A stretch of DNA of 50,137 nucleotides from Candidatus Woesearchaeota archaeon (GTDB taxonomy: Archaea; Nanobdellota; Nanobdellia; Woesearchaeales; JAGVYO01): contig JAGVYO010000021.1 in the NCBI GenBank assembly GCA_018303225.1, forward strand, positions 1-50,137, written 5' to 3'. The notes under the pieces were generated by a model that ran no database searches, was not told the DNA's origin, and saw nothing but the letters and a program-made list of their open reading frames with translations. Each line of letters begins with the position of its first letter. Position 1 is the first letter of the stretch. Shown in pieces: positions 8,301 to 16,957 of the stretch. The position numbers and the translations under genes were made by a program.

Positions 8301-8834
8301 ATGAAGCACATCACCGAGAAAGAAGCCATTTCTTTATTGAAGAAATATTCTCCAGATGAGCGGGTATTCAAAATTGTTCTTAACCACGTCAAAGCCGTGC
8401 AGAAAAAAGCGCTGGCGATGGCGCAGGGAATTCCCGGATTGGATTTGGAACTGATCAAGATAGGCTCTTTGTTGCACGATATCGGACGGTTCAAAACAGG
8501 ACCCGGGCCGAAAGGCATCCGGCATGGCGTGATTGGCGGTGAGATATTGCGTAAAGAGGGCGTCGGACAATATGCTTCAATTGCGGAATGCCATATCGGA
8601 GCAGGAATTAGGAAAGAGGACATTGAGAAACAGAAGCTGGATCTGCCGCTGAAGGATTTCATCCCTGAAACAAAGGAAGAAAAGATTGTTGCGCAGGCGG
8701 ACAATTATATCTTCGGTGACAAAGAGGCACCGTTTGAGAAGGTTCTGGAGCGGTTTGAGAAAGAGCTTGGCCACGATTACGCGGAACGCGTCAAAAGGAT
8801 GCAGAAAGAGATTGACGGGATGAAGGAAGAATAA
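8301..8834 (+). CDS. HD-domain metal-dependent phosphohydrolase
   Basis: A 177-residue protein with a compact HD domain: an early His (LNHVKAV), the HD pair in LLHDIGRFKTG, and later histidines (RHGVIGGEIL, AECHIGAG) and an Asp (QADNYIFG), as expected for a metal site. It resembles small archaeal HD/HDIG proteins with unassigned phosphomonoesterase or nucleotidase activity. The substrate cannot be told from sequence. A T-rich box at about 8271-8280 sits 26 bp before the ATG, suggesting an independent leaderless transcript. Confidence 0.8.
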   Translation: MKHITEKEAISLLKKYSPDERVFKIVLNHVKAVQKKALAMAQGIPGLDLELIKIGSLLHDIGRFKTGPGPKGIRHGVIGGEILRKEGVGQYASIAECHIGAGIRKEDIEKQKLDLPLKDFIPETKEEKIVAQADNYIFGDKEAPFEKVLERFEKELGHDYAERVKRMQKEIDGMKEE

Positions 8835-8847
8835 ACAATATCTGCTA

Positions 8848-9135
8848 CTATACCCCCAGCATGGCCCTTAATTCCTCGCTGGGCTGCCAGACAGGATCAA
8901 AGGTGACTTCCACCCGGACGTCTTTGACGCCGTTCAATTCGGCGATTTTCTGCTGGATCTCGCTGACCAGCATGGGACCGTACGGGCAGGCCATGGAGGT
9001 GAAGGTCATTTTTACGAATACTTTGCCTTCGTCCACCTTCACTTCGTATATCAAGCCTAAGGTCCAGACGTCCAATTGGATCTCGGGGTCTTCTACCTTC
9101 TTCAATACCTCAATCACGTTGTCTTTGGTAAGCAT
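8848..9135 (-). CDS. MIP18/DUF59-family Fe-S cluster assembly protein
   Basis: A 95-residue single-domain protein. It has DPEIQLDVWTLGLIYEVKVD near the N-terminus, the conserved cysteine in TSMACPYGP, a gamma-alpha turn (LNGVKDVRVEVTFDPVW) and a typical PVWQPSEELRAMLG end. This is the PaaD/SufT/MIP18 fold, which helps deliver or mature Fe-S clusters. The Fe-S XPD helicase and the LeuC 4Fe-4S enzyme nearby could be clients, which is inference only. It converges with the HD-domain gene and diverges from alaS. Confidence 0.88.
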   Translation of the reverse strand: MLTKDNVIEVLKKVEDPEIQLDVWTLGLIYEVKVDEGKVFVKMTFTSMACPYGPMLVSEIQQKIAELNGVKDVRVEVTFDPVWQPSEELRAMLGV

Positions 9136-9172
9136 ATGGATAAAGACAGATACGACTTCTTAAAAATGTATC

Positions 9173-9361
9173 GGTTAAGAACAAGAATATTAAATTTCTG
9201 GAGGGAATATTGGAAGAAACTCTTTATTAGTGCGAATGACGCAATAGAGAAGGATTCTTTTTTCTCTGCGGTTAGGCTCATTACAAAAATTTCGGCACGA
9301 AATTTTTGGGATAGTCGCTTTCGCTAAAGAAAATAATTTTTTGATGCGCAATTCTTTTTTT
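9173..9361 (+). repeat. Dispersed intergenic hairpin element, copy 2
   Basis: Carries the left module (TTAAGAACAAGAATAT at about 9175, AATGACGCAATAGAGAA at about 9235), the hairpin (9284-9308, 11-bp stem CAAAAATTTCG around GCA) and the right module ending ATGCGCAATTC. It lacks about 60 nt of the middle module present in copies 1 and 3. It lies upstream of alaS in the same orientation as copy 1 relative to the downstream gene. Confidence 0.7.
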
Positions 9362-9430
9362 GATTTCATTTTTATTAAGGTTGCATTCCAGTTCTAAAAT
9401 AGCAAAGAATAAAAACCGAACCTTCATGCT

Positions 9431-11965
9431 ATGCCGTGGATGATGGACAATAAGCAGATTAAAGAGGACCTCAAGAAGAAGAGTTTCAAGGAGCCTGAAA
9501 AATATTACCCCACCAAGGCCCTGAGCGAACTGGGCTACCGATTAAACCATTGCAAGAGCTGCAAGCGTATCTTCTATTCCATTGAAAAAAGCGACCTTTG
9601 CGGCGACCCGGTCTGTTCGGGCGGCTTCCGGTTCATAGGCAACACGCCGGCCAGAAACAAACTGGATTATATCGAAGCATGGAAGACATTTGCGGCCATC
9701 CTCAAGAAAAGAGGTTATACCGAGATTCCCCGGTATCCGGTCGTTGCACGATGGCGGGAAGACGAGTATTGGGTCGGCGCTTCGATCTACGATTTCCAGC
9801 CGTATGTGGTAAGCGGCGAAGTCGAACCGCCTGCAAACCCATTGGTGGTGCCGCAGTTCTGCATGCGCTTCAACGATGTGGATAACATCGGCATCACAGG
9901 CGCGCATTACAGTTGCTTCATCATGCAGGGCCAGCATGCCTTTGTCCCGGCCAAAGACTACAACAAAGACCAATACCTGAAAGACCTGCACGAATGGTTC
10001 GTGAAAGGCATCGGTGTCCCAAAAGAAGAATTGTTCATCCAGCCGGACTCGTGGGCCGGCGGAGGCAATGCGGGCGTAAGCCTGGAATTCTTTTCCCGCG
10101 GCCTGGAGATCGCAAACCAAGTGTACATGCAGTGGGAAGCCACCCCAACTGGCTTGAAGGATCTCAGTATAAAAGTGCTGGATATGGGCCAGGGCCAGGA
10201 ACGAGTGGCATGGTTTTCCCAGGGGGCCTCCACCAGCTACGAAACGACGTTCCCTGCGGTCTGTAAGAAGCTATATGCTGCGGCAGGCATCAAGGCAGAC
10301 AAAGAGCTGATGAAAAGGTTCTTACCGTATGCCTCCTACCTGAACATCGATGAAGTGGAGAACATTGACAAGGCATGGAAAAGTGTAGCAAATAAAGTAG
10401 GTATCGGAAGCGCTGAACTGAAAAAGCAGATACTGCCGCTGGCAGCCCTCTATTCCGTTGGCGAGCATGCGAGAGCATTGCTGGTCGCGCTCTCGGACGG
10501 TGCATTGCCTTCCAACGTGGGCGGCGGCTATAACCTGCGCATCATACTACGAAGAGCATTGTCATTCATCGACCAATACCGGTGGAAACTAGACCTGAAG
10601 GACATCTGCGATTGGCATGCGGCTTATTTGAAACCATTATTCCCTGAACTGAGCGAAAGCCTGGAAGAAGTGCACAAGATTCTGGATGTCGAGAGGGAAA
10701 AATACAATGCCACCAAGGAGAAATCCCGGCAGATTGTGGAACGGCTGCTGAAAGAGGAGATCACCGAGCAAAAACTGCTCCAATTGTACGACAGCCAGGG
10801 CATTTCCCCTGAATTAATCCGGGAAGAGGCTGCTAAACTTGACAAAAAGGTGTCGGTGCCTGAAAATTTCTACTCCATGGTCTCGGAACTGCACGAGAAG
10901 AAAGAGCAGGTGCACGCCACCGCACGGGAAGAGAAGCTGGATCTGAAGGACGTGCCGGCCACAGAAGCGCTGTATTTTGATGACTACCTGAAAACCAGCA
11001 ATGAAGGCAAAGTGCTGAAGATCATCGGAAATAACGTGGTCTTGGATAAGACTGTAGCCTATCCCACTTCGGGCGGGCAGGTCCATGATGTAGGTATGAT
11101 CAATGGACAACTTCTGGTAGCGGTGTTCAAACAGGGGAACGTGATTGTGCATGCCCTAAAAGACAAGCCTTCTTTCAAGGTTGGCGATAAGGCAAAGGTA
11201 GAGGTGGATAAAGAGCGACGAAAGCAATTGGCCCAGCATCATACAGCCACCCACATCATCAGCGCCGCGGCCCGGAAAGTATTGGGAAATCACGTGAACC
11301 AGGCGGGCGCAAAAAAGACCGTGGAGAAGGCGCACCTGGACATCACCCATTATGAGAATGTTTCTGACGAAGAACTGAAAAAGATTGAGGAGGAAGCCAA
11401 CAAGATTGTGAAAAAGAAAATTGTAGTAAATAAATTCTTCCTGCCCAGAAACGAGGCAGAGAAGAGATACGGTGTCCGGATTTACCAGGGTGGAGCTGTA
11501 CCCGGCAAAAAACTACGGATTGTGGAAATTGAAGGCACAGATGTGGAATGCTGCGGTGGCACGCACCTGAACAATACGTCCGAAGCCGATGAAATAAAGA
11601 TTCTGAAATCCTCCAAAATACAGGATGGGATCGTCCGTTTGACTTTTACAGCCGGAAAGGCCCTGCAGAAAGAGCAGAAAGCCTCCAGCGGAATATTGGA
11701 AGAGGCTGCCAGACTGCTGGACGTGAAGCCCGATGAGGTGCCGGCAAGGGCGAATGAGCTGTTCGAGAAATGGAAAAAAGCCCGGAAGGCCGCCAAGAAA
11801 GGCGACAGAATGGACGCCAACGAATTGAAATTGACGGCAAAAGAACGATGGGAAGGCGATCCGCTGGCGAAAACAGCCGAAGTGCTAAGCACCCAGCCGG
11901 AGCATATCATCAATACGCTGAAGCGGTTCCTGAATGAATTGGACGGTTTCAAGAAAAAGTCCTGA
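9431..11965 (+). CDS. alaS: Alanyl-tRNA synthetase (archaeal type)
   Basis: An 844-residue enzyme that charges tRNA-Ala. The N-terminal class II catalytic domain carries a Cys-rich segment (HCKSCKRIFY, DPVCSGGF) and the motif GGGNAGVSLEFFSRGLEI. The middle has the tRNA recognition helices. The editing domain has the zinc-ligand set HHTATH (near residue 602) and CCGGTHLNN (near 705), which hydrolyses mischarged tRNA. The C-terminus is charged and helical. Starts at ATG 9431, 9440 and 9443 are all in frame. A TATA-like gaataaaaa near 9412 favours 9440 or 9431. The organisation matches archaeal AlaRS more than bacterial. Confidence 0.95.
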   Translation: MPWMMDNKQIKEDLKKKSFKEPEKYYPTKALSELGYRLNHCKSCKRIFYSIEKSDLCGDPVCSGGFRFIGNTPARNKLDYIEAWKTFAAILKKRGYTEIPRYPVVARWREDEYWVGASIYDFQPYVVSGEVEPPANPLVVPQFCMRFNDVDNIGITGAHYSCFIMQGQHAFVPAKDYNKDQYLKDLHEWFVKGIGVPKEELFIQPDSWAGGGNAGVSLEFFSRGLEIANQVYMQWEATPTGLKDLSIKVLDMGQGQERVAWFSQGASTSYETTFPAVCKKLYAAAGIKADKELMKRFLPYASYLNIDEVENIDKAWKSVANKVGIGSAELKKQILPLAALYSVGEHARALLVALSDGALPSNVGGGYNLRIILRRALSFIDQYRWKLDLKDICDWHAAYLKPLFPELSESLEEVHKILDVEREKYNATKEKSRQIVERLLKEEITEQKLLQLYDSQGISPELIREEAAKLDKKVSVPENFYSMVSELHEKKEQVHATAREEKLDLKDVPATEALYFDDYLKTSNEGKVLKIIGNNVVLDKTVAYPTSGGQVHDVGMINGQLLVAVFKQGNVIVHALKDKPSFKVGDKAKVEVDKERRKQLAQHHTATHIISAAARKVLGNHVNQAGAKKTVEKAHLDITHYENVSDEELKKIEEEANKIVKKKIVVNKFFLPRNEAEKRYGVRIYQGGAVPGKKLRIVEIEGTDVECCGGTHLNNTSEADEIKILKSSKIQDGIVRLTFTAGKALQKEQKASSGILEEAARLLDVKPDEVPARANELFEKWKKARKAAKKGDRMDANELKLTAKERWEGDPLAKTAEVLSTQPEHIINTLKRFLNELDGFKKKS

Positions 11966-11982
11966 AGTTTCCGTTTTCTACA

Positions 11983-12118
11983 GGCTCAAAAGAAAAAAAT
12001 GGCGCATTGGCAAATAAAGCCTTTTTTATAGCGACTAGGGGAAATCAGCAAAAATTCCGGCACGGAATTTTTGAGTTGGCCGCTATCGCTAAAAAATCTT
12101 TTTTAATGCGTTTTTTGA
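11983..12118 (+). repeat. Dispersed intergenic hairpin element, copy 3
   Basis: Matches the middle and right modules of copy 1 (ATGGCGCATTGGCAAATAA, then CTTTTTTATAGCG, then CGCTATCGCTAAA, then AATGCG). The hairpin at 12049-12073 reads CAAAAATTCCG-GCA-CGGAATTTTTG. Relative to copies 1 and 2 one T-A pair has become C-G on both arms, which is a compensatory change. It lies between alaS and the leu operon promoter. Confidence 0.7.
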
Positions 12119-12125
12119 GCGAAAG

Positions 12126-12134
12126 CTTTTTAAA
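12126..12134 (+). promoter_or_regulatory. TATA box of the leu operon
   Basis: The sequence ctttttaaa is centred near 12131, predicting transcription start near 12157, only about 5 nt before the leader-peptide ATG at 12162 and about 168 nt before leuA. Confidence 0.5.
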
Positions 12135-12161
12135 CGCACAATATCTTCCTACCGAGTTACA

Positions 12162-12224
12162 ATGGCAACGAATTCCTTAAACCTTAACCAATTGATGATT
12201 TCCTTACTTCTATTGCTGCGATAG
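12162..12224 (+). CDS. Leucine-rich leader peptide upstream of the leu operon
   Basis: A 20-codon ORF (ATG 12162, stop TAG 12222-12224) encodes MATNSLNLNQLMISLLLLLR. Eight of 20 residues are Leu, including five in a row read by five different codons: TTA, CTT, CTA, TTG, CTG. This is the hallmark of an amino-acid-sensing attenuation leader such as bacterial leuL. It begins within about 5 nt of the predicted transcription start, so it would be translated as a near-leaderless ORF. It lies about 100 bp upstream of leuA. The arrangement is seen in the sequence. The regulatory role is inferred. Confidence 0.65.
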   Translation: MATNSLNLNQLMISLLLLLR

Positions 12225-12315
12225 GTTCCGATCTTTTTATCAAGGTCGAACCGCCCATTGTTTCCAGCCAATGTTTAATTAAACCACCCAACATGTCACC
12301 CAACACGTACGGAGG
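12224..12315 (+). promoter_or_regulatory. Leader hairpin, T-tract and leuA ribosome binding site
   Basis: Right after the leader stop, GGTTC-(C bulge)-GATC (12224-12233) can pair with GGTC-GAACC (12244-12252), nine pairs including one G-T. The loop carries a T5 tract (12234-12238) that could act as an archaeal termination signal. A near-perfect tandem repeat follows (CACCCAACATGT, CACCCAACACGT). The leuA SD is GGAGG at 12311-12315, nine bases before the ATG. TTCCT at 12200-12204, inside the leader's Ser-Leu codons, is complementary to AGGAA at 12313-12317. Confidence 0.4.
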
Positions 12316-12324
12316 AACGGCATC

Positions 12325-13860
12325 ATGAAACATATCAGAATATTTGACACCACATTAAGAGACGGCGAGCAGAGCCCGGGCGCCAATCTGACGCCGGCCG
12401 AAAAGCTCATGATCGCAAAGCAGCTGGAGAAGATGAATGTGGACATCATCGAAGCCGGCTTCCCCATCTCGTCCAAAGGCTCTTTCGAGGCAGTCGAAGC
12501 CATCGCCAAGGAAGTGAAAAAACCCGTCATATGCGCATTGGCACGGACCAATAAGGAAGACATCGATGCGGCCTGGAACGCGATCAAGCACGCCAAGAAG
12601 CCGCGCATCCACGTGTTTGTGGCTACCTCACAGATCCATATGGAGCACAAGCTCAAGAAATCGCCGGAGGAAGTCATCAAGATGGCCTCCGAGGCGGTGA
12701 AATACGCCAAATCGTTCTGCGAGGACATTGAGTTTTCGCCGGAGGATGCATCGCGCAGCGATATCGATTACATGTGCAGGGTCATCGAGGCTGCCGTGGC
12801 AGCTGGTGCAACGACCATCAATATCCCAGATACCGTGGGCTATGCGCATCCGGATGAGTACGGATCGCGCTTCAGATATGTGCAAGAGAATGTCGCCAAT
12901 ATCAAGGGCGCCATCTTAAGCGCCCACTGCCATAATGATTTGGGCCTGGCTACGGCCAATTCGCTGGCGGCCATTGAAAATGGGGCTACGCAGATTGAAG
13001 GCACGATCAACGGCATCGGCGAACGGGCCGGAAACGTGGCGCTGGAAGAGGTCATCATGGCCCTGAAGACACGAAAAGACTATTATGATGCAGACACGGC
13101 CATCAATACCAAAGAGATTTTCCGCACCAGCCGGATGGTCTCCAAATTGACGGGCATGCCGATCCAGTGGAATAAGGCCATTGTCGGAAGAAACGCATTT
13201 TCCCACGAAGCCGGCATCCACCAGCACGGCGTATTGTCATACAAGAAGACCTATGAAATCATGTCCTCGGAAGACATCGGTTGGGAAGGGGAGAATATCG
13301 TCTTCGGCAAATTGTCAGGAAAACATGCTGTGGAAGATGTACTGAAGAAAGCGGGCATCACCCTGAACAAGGAACAGGTGCTGCAGGTGACGGCCAAGAT
13401 CAAAGAGCTGTCGGACAAGCAGAAACAGATCGAACAGAGCGACGTGATAGCCTTGGCATTGGATACGCTAAACCAGCTCAACGAAGGGGAAGAGATCATA
13501 AAGCTGGATGAATGGAGCGTGTTGACCGGCAATAAGATCACACCCAGTTCAACCGTCGGATTGACCATTGACGGTGAAAAGAAAGTAGGCACGGCCGCCG
13601 GCGTCGGACCGGTGGATGCAGCTTCGAATGCCATCAAATCTGTGATCGGGCCGTTCATCCACCTCAAGGAATACAACCTGAAGGCCATCACCGGCGGAAC
13701 GGATGCGCTGGCCAGCGTCAGCATCAAGCTGGAAGACAATCAAAGGAATGTTTTTGTCTCAGAGGCTGTAGAACCGGACGTGATTATGGCCTCGGTGAAA
13801 GCCATTATCAAAGGCGCCAACAAAGCCCTCGTTTTCAAGAAAAGGCACAAAAAGGAGTGA
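12325..13860 (+). CDS. leuA: 2-isopropylmalate synthase
   Basis: A 511-residue enzyme for the first step of leucine synthesis: acetyl-CoA plus 2-oxoisovalerate to 2-isopropylmalate. It begins with FDTTLRDGEQSPG, has the metal-site histidines in SAHCHNDLGLATAN, then INGIGERAGN and SHEAGIHQHGVL. The C-terminal third (from about residue 390) is the allosteric domain that binds leucine (SSTVGLTIDG, then AGVGPVDAASNAI). Length and motifs fit the bacterial LeuA type. A strong SD (GGAGG) precedes the ATG, unlike the leaderless genes nearby. It heads leuA-C-D-B and is preceded by the Leu-rich leader. Lateral acquisition of the operon from bacteria is a reasonable inference. Confidence 0.95.
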   Translation: MKHIRIFDTTLRDGEQSPGANLTPAEKLMIAKQLEKMNVDIIEAGFPISSKGSFEAVEAIAKEVKKPVICALARTNKEDIDAAWNAIKHAKKPRIHVFVATSQIHMEHKLKKSPEEVIKMASEAVKYAKSFCEDIEFSPEDASRSDIDYMCRVIEAAVAAGATTINIPDTVGYAHPDEYGSRFRYVQENVANIKGAILSAHCHNDLGLATANSLAAIENGATQIEGTINGIGERAGNVALEEVIMALKTRKDYYDADTAINTKEIFRTSRMVSKLTGMPIQWNKAIVGRNAFSHEAGIHQHGVLSYKKTYEIMSSEDIGWEGENIVFGKLSGKHAVEDVLKKAGITLNKEQVLQVTAKIKELSDKQKQIEQSDVIALALDTLNQLNEGEEIIKLDEWSVLTGNKITPSSTVGLTIDGEKKVGTAAGVGPVDAASNAIKSVIGPFIHLKEYNLKAITGGTDALASVSIKLEDNQRNVFVSEAVEPDVIMASVKAIIKGANKALVFKKRHKKE

Positions 13861-13862
13861 TG

Positions 13863-15269
13863 ATGGGAGAAAACCTGTTCAACAAGGTATGGAAACTGCA
13901 TTCGGTACGGGAATTGCCTTCTGGCCAGACGCAGCTCTTCATCGGGCTGCATTTGATTCACGAAGTTACCAGTCCGCAGGCCTTCCAGATGCTGCGGGAA
14001 CGCGGTGAAAAGGTAGTGTACCCCGGGCACACATTTGCTACTGTGGATCATATCGCACCCACGGACGATCAAACACGGCCTTTCAAAGATCCGCTCGCGG
14101 AGCAGATGATGAAAGCCCTGGAGAAGAATACCAAAGAATTCGGCATCAAACTTTTTGACATGAAAAGCCAGAAGCAGGGTATCGTGCACGTGATCGGGCC
14201 CGAATTGGGGATTACGCAACCGGGCATGACCATCGCGTGCGGAGACAGCCATACGAGCACCCACGGCGCTTTCGGTGCTGTCGCTTTCGGCATCGGAACA
14301 AGCCAGATACGGGATGTCTTGGCTACCCAATGCCTGGCGATGGCAAAGCCCAAGGTGCGCCGCATCAACGTGACAGGAAAACTCGGAAAGGGGGTGTATG
14401 CCAAAGACGTGATACTGAGCATCATCCGCAAATTGGGTGTCAAAGGGGGCATTGGATACGCGCACGAATACGGCGGCGAAGTGCTGGAACGGATGAGCAT
14501 GGAAGAACGGATGTCCATCTGCAACATGAGCATTGAAGGCGGCGCACGGGCAGGCTATGTGAATCCCGACCGGACCACATTCGATTACATCAAAGGCCGT
14601 GAGTTTGCACCGAAAGGGGCGGCTTTTGAAAAAGCAGTCGACTGGTGGAAATCCATTGCTTCGGACAAGAATGCTAAATACGATGATAGGGTTGAATTAA
14701 ATGGGTCTAAGCTAGAGCCCACTATCACCTGGGGCATCAATCCCGGACAGGCAGTTGGCATCTCGGAGAATTTTCCCGAGGTAGGAGAGCTGCCGGAAGA
14801 TCAGCAGAATACAGCCAGGGAAGCTTACGAGCACATGTCGTTTGAACCGGGAAAGCCTGTCGCGGGGACTAAAATTGATGTGGCGTTTATCGGTTCGTGC
14901 ACCAACAGCCGCATCTCAGATTTGCGGGAAGCGGCTAGGATCGTGAAAGGAAAAAAAGTCGCGAAAGGTATCCGCGCACTGGTGGTGCCGGGCTCGCAGC
15001 AGGTCAAGAAGGCTGCGGAGAAAGAAGGTCTTGACAGGATATTCAGCGAAGCAGGCTTTGAATGGAGAGGAGCGGGCTGCTCCATGTGCTTAGCGATGAA
15101 CCCGGACAAGCTGAAAGGAAGGGAGATATGCGCCTCTTCCTCCAACCGGAATTTTAAAGGCCGACAGGGAAGCGCCACCGGCAGGACCATCCTGATGAGC
15201 CCGGCCATGGTGGCTGCGGCAGCATTAAATGGAAAGCTGGTGGATGTGAGGGATCACCTGCCCAACTAA
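13863..15269 (+). CDS. leuC: 3-isopropylmalate dehydratase large subunit
   Basis: About 468 residues. With LeuD it isomerises 2- to 3-isopropylmalate using a 4Fe-4S cluster. Visible cluster cysteines are in FIGSCTNSR and in GAGCSMCLAMNPD. The substrate-region ACGDSHTSTHGAFG is intact. Its length is that of the bacterial enzyme, longer than the roughly 420-residue archaeal form. The start is at the leuA stop: AAAGGAG (13851-13857) gives best spacing to ATG 13863. ATG 13860 and GTG 13857 are in-frame alternatives overlapping the leuA TGA. Translational coupling is likely. Confidence 0.94.
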   Translation: MGENLFNKVWKLHSVRELPSGQTQLFIGLHLIHEVTSPQAFQMLRERGEKVVYPGHTFATVDHIAPTDDQTRPFKDPLAEQMMKALEKNTKEFGIKLFDMKSQKQGIVHVIGPELGITQPGMTIACGDSHTSTHGAFGAVAFGIGTSQIRDVLATQCLAMAKPKVRRINVTGKLGKGVYAKDVILSIIRKLGVKGGIGYAHEYGGEVLERMSMEERMSICNMSIEGGARAGYVNPDRTTFDYIKGREFAPKGAAFEKAVDWWKSIASDKNAKYDDRVELNGSKLEPTITWGINPGQAVGISENFPEVGELPEDQQNTAREAYEHMSFEPGKPVAGTKIDVAFIGSCTNSRISDLREAARIVKGKKVAKGIRALVVPGSQQVKKAAEKEGLDRIFSEAGFEWRGAGCSMCLAMNPDKLKGREICASSSNRNFKGRQGSATGRTILMSPAMVAAAALNGKLVDVRDHLPN

Positions 15270-15270
15270 A

Positions 15271-15891
15271 ATGAGCCAAAACCTAAATGTCAAAACCGTA
15301 AAAGGGCGTGCCCTCCCGCTGACCGGGGATGATATTGATACAGACCGGATCATTCCGGCGCGCTACCTGAAGTGCGTGACGTTTGATGAGCTTGGGCAGT
15401 ATGCCTTTTACGACGAACGCTTCAGGGAAGACGGCACGAAAAAGAACCACCCGTTCAATGACCCGCGCTATAAGGGTGCTTCCATCCTGATCGTGAATAA
15501 AAATTTCGGCTGCGGCTCTTCGAGGGAGCATGCGCCGCAATCGCTGATGCGGTTCGGGATCAACGGCATCATCGGCGAGAGCTTTGCAGAGATATTCGCG
15601 GACAACTGCACCACACTCGGCATTCCGGTGGTCGTCGCCCAGAAATCGGACATAGGGAACCTGATGAGCGTGGTGAAGGACGATCCGGCCTGCGAAGTAA
15701 GAATCGACCTCGAAAGCAAGGAAGTGTGCTATGGGGATTTCAGCATACCTGTCCACCAGCAGGAATCCTCACGCCGGGTGCTTGTCGAAGGGACATGGGA
15801 CTCCATGGCAGTGCTGAAAAGCGCGGCTGCAGAGACGAAACAATTGGCTAACCGATTGCCTTATCTGAAGGGATTCCAGGAGGATGCATGA
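15271..15891 (+). CDS. leuD: 3-isopropylmalate dehydratase small subunit
   Basis: A 206-residue partner of LeuC. It has DDIDTDRIIPARYLK near the N-terminus and the swivelling-domain loop NFGCGSSREHAPQSL that closes on the substrate. The length of about 200 matches the bacterial type, against roughly 165 for the archaeal type. It starts 1 bp after the leuC stop and overlaps leuB by 4 bp, so the operon is tightly coupled. Confidence 0.94.
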   Translation: MSQNLNVKTVKGRALPLTGDDIDTDRIIPARYLKCVTFDELGQYAFYDERFREDGTKKNHPFNDPRYKGASILIVNKNFGCGSSREHAPQSLMRFGINGIIGESFAEIFADNCTTLGIPVVVAQKSDIGNLMSVVKDDPACEVRIDLESKEVCYGDFSIPVHQQESSRRVLVEGTWDSMAVLKSAAAETKQLANRLPYLKGFQEDA

Positions 15892-16955
15892 AAACGTACA
15901 AGATAGCGGTATTGCCAGGCGATGGCATCGGGCCGGAGATCATGAAGGCAGCGCAAACCGTATTGGATGCTGTAAGCAGGAAATTCAACGTAGAATTTAA
16001 TTATACCGAAGCGGATGTAGGGGGAGTTGCCATTGAAAAACACGGCACGGCACTTCCCAAAGAGACGGTAAAAATCTGCGAGAATTCGGATGCCATCCTC
16101 TTCGGGGCAGTAGGCGATCCCCGGTATGACGACCTGCCGCCGGAAAAGAAGATCGAGCCCGTGGCGCTGCTGGGGCTGCGGAAGCATTTTGATCTGTTCG
16201 CGAATCTACGGCCTTCGTTCCTATATCCTTTCCTATACAGGACTTCCCCGCTGAAAGAATCCATCGTGAAAGAGGGATTCGACATCCTCATTGTGCGCGA
16301 ACTGACAAGCGATGCATATTTCGGGAAGAAGGTCCTGAAAGAAGATATGGGATCGGACGAGATGCTGTACCGGAAGCCCGAAGTGGAGCGGATTGCGAAA
16401 ACAGCGTTTGAGGCAGCGCGGAAACGAAAGAAATATGTGACCTGCGTGGACAAATCCAATGTGCTCTCCTCCAGCATTTTGTTCCGTCGAACGGTTACCG
16501 AAGTGGCGAAGAAGTATCCCGATGTAAAACTGGATTATCTCTTCATCGATAATGCCACCACGATGATCATCAAAAGGCCCAAGGATTTTGATGTGATGGT
16601 CACCACCAACATGTTCGGCGATATCTTAAGCGACGAAGCCGCGATGCTCAGCGGCAGCCTGGGCATGCTGCCTTCGGCCTCCATCAACGAGAAGGGCTTC
16701 GGGATGTACGAGCCTGCAGGCGGTTCTGCGCCGAAAATGGCCGGAAAAAATACCGCCAACCCGATTGCGCAGATTTTGTCGGCAGCCCTGATGCTGCGGC
16801 ATTCCTTTAAGATGGAGAAGGAAGCCCAAGCCATTGAATCGGCTGTCCAGAAAACCCTCCACAAATACCGGACCAAAGACATCATGGAAGAAGGGATGGA
16901 GCAAGTTGGCACGAAGGAGATGGGCGAAAAGATTGCGGAGAATATCGGCAGATAG
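15888..16955 (+). CDS. leuB: 3-isopropylmalate dehydrogenase
   Basis: A 355-residue NAD-dependent oxidative decarboxylase that makes 2-oxoisocaproate. It shows the N-terminal GDGIGPEI, the substrate-binding run LLGLRKHFDLFANLRPS, RELTSDAYFGKK, the metal-binding Asp cluster (FGDILSDEAAM) and a cofactor loop reading YEPAGGSAPKMAGKNTANP. That loop differs from the more usual YEPVHGSAPDIAGK. The length and RKHFDLFANLRP signature fit the bacterial type. It starts inside the leuD stop (ATGA overlap) after an AGGAGG-like SD. No ilv genes are in the window, so the source of 2-oxoisovalerate is unseen. Confidence 0.94.
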   Translation: MKTYKIAVLPGDGIGPEIMKAAQTVLDAVSRKFNVEFNYTEADVGGVAIEKHGTALPKETVKICENSDAILFGAVGDPRYDDLPPEKKIEPVALLGLRKHFDLFANLRPSFLYPFLYRTSPLKESIVKEGFDILIVRELTSDAYFGKKVLKEDMGSDEMLYRKPEVERIAKTAFEAARKRKKYVTCVDKSNVLSSSILFRRTVTEVAKKYPDVKLDYLFIDNATTMIIKRPKDFDVMVTTNMFGDILSDEAAMLSGSLGMLPSASINEKGFGMYEPAGGSAPKMAGKNTANPIAQILSAALMLRHSFKMEKEAQAIESAVQKTLHKYRTKDIMEEGMEQVGTKEMGEKIAENIGR

Positions 16956-16957
16956 CC

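Noticed and set aside
12146..12317. Pairing of TTCCT-a-CCG (12146-12154) with the leuA SD region CGGAGGAA
   Set aside because: The complementarity is real, but 12146-12154 lies upstream of the predicted transcription start (about 12157), so it would not be in the mRNA.
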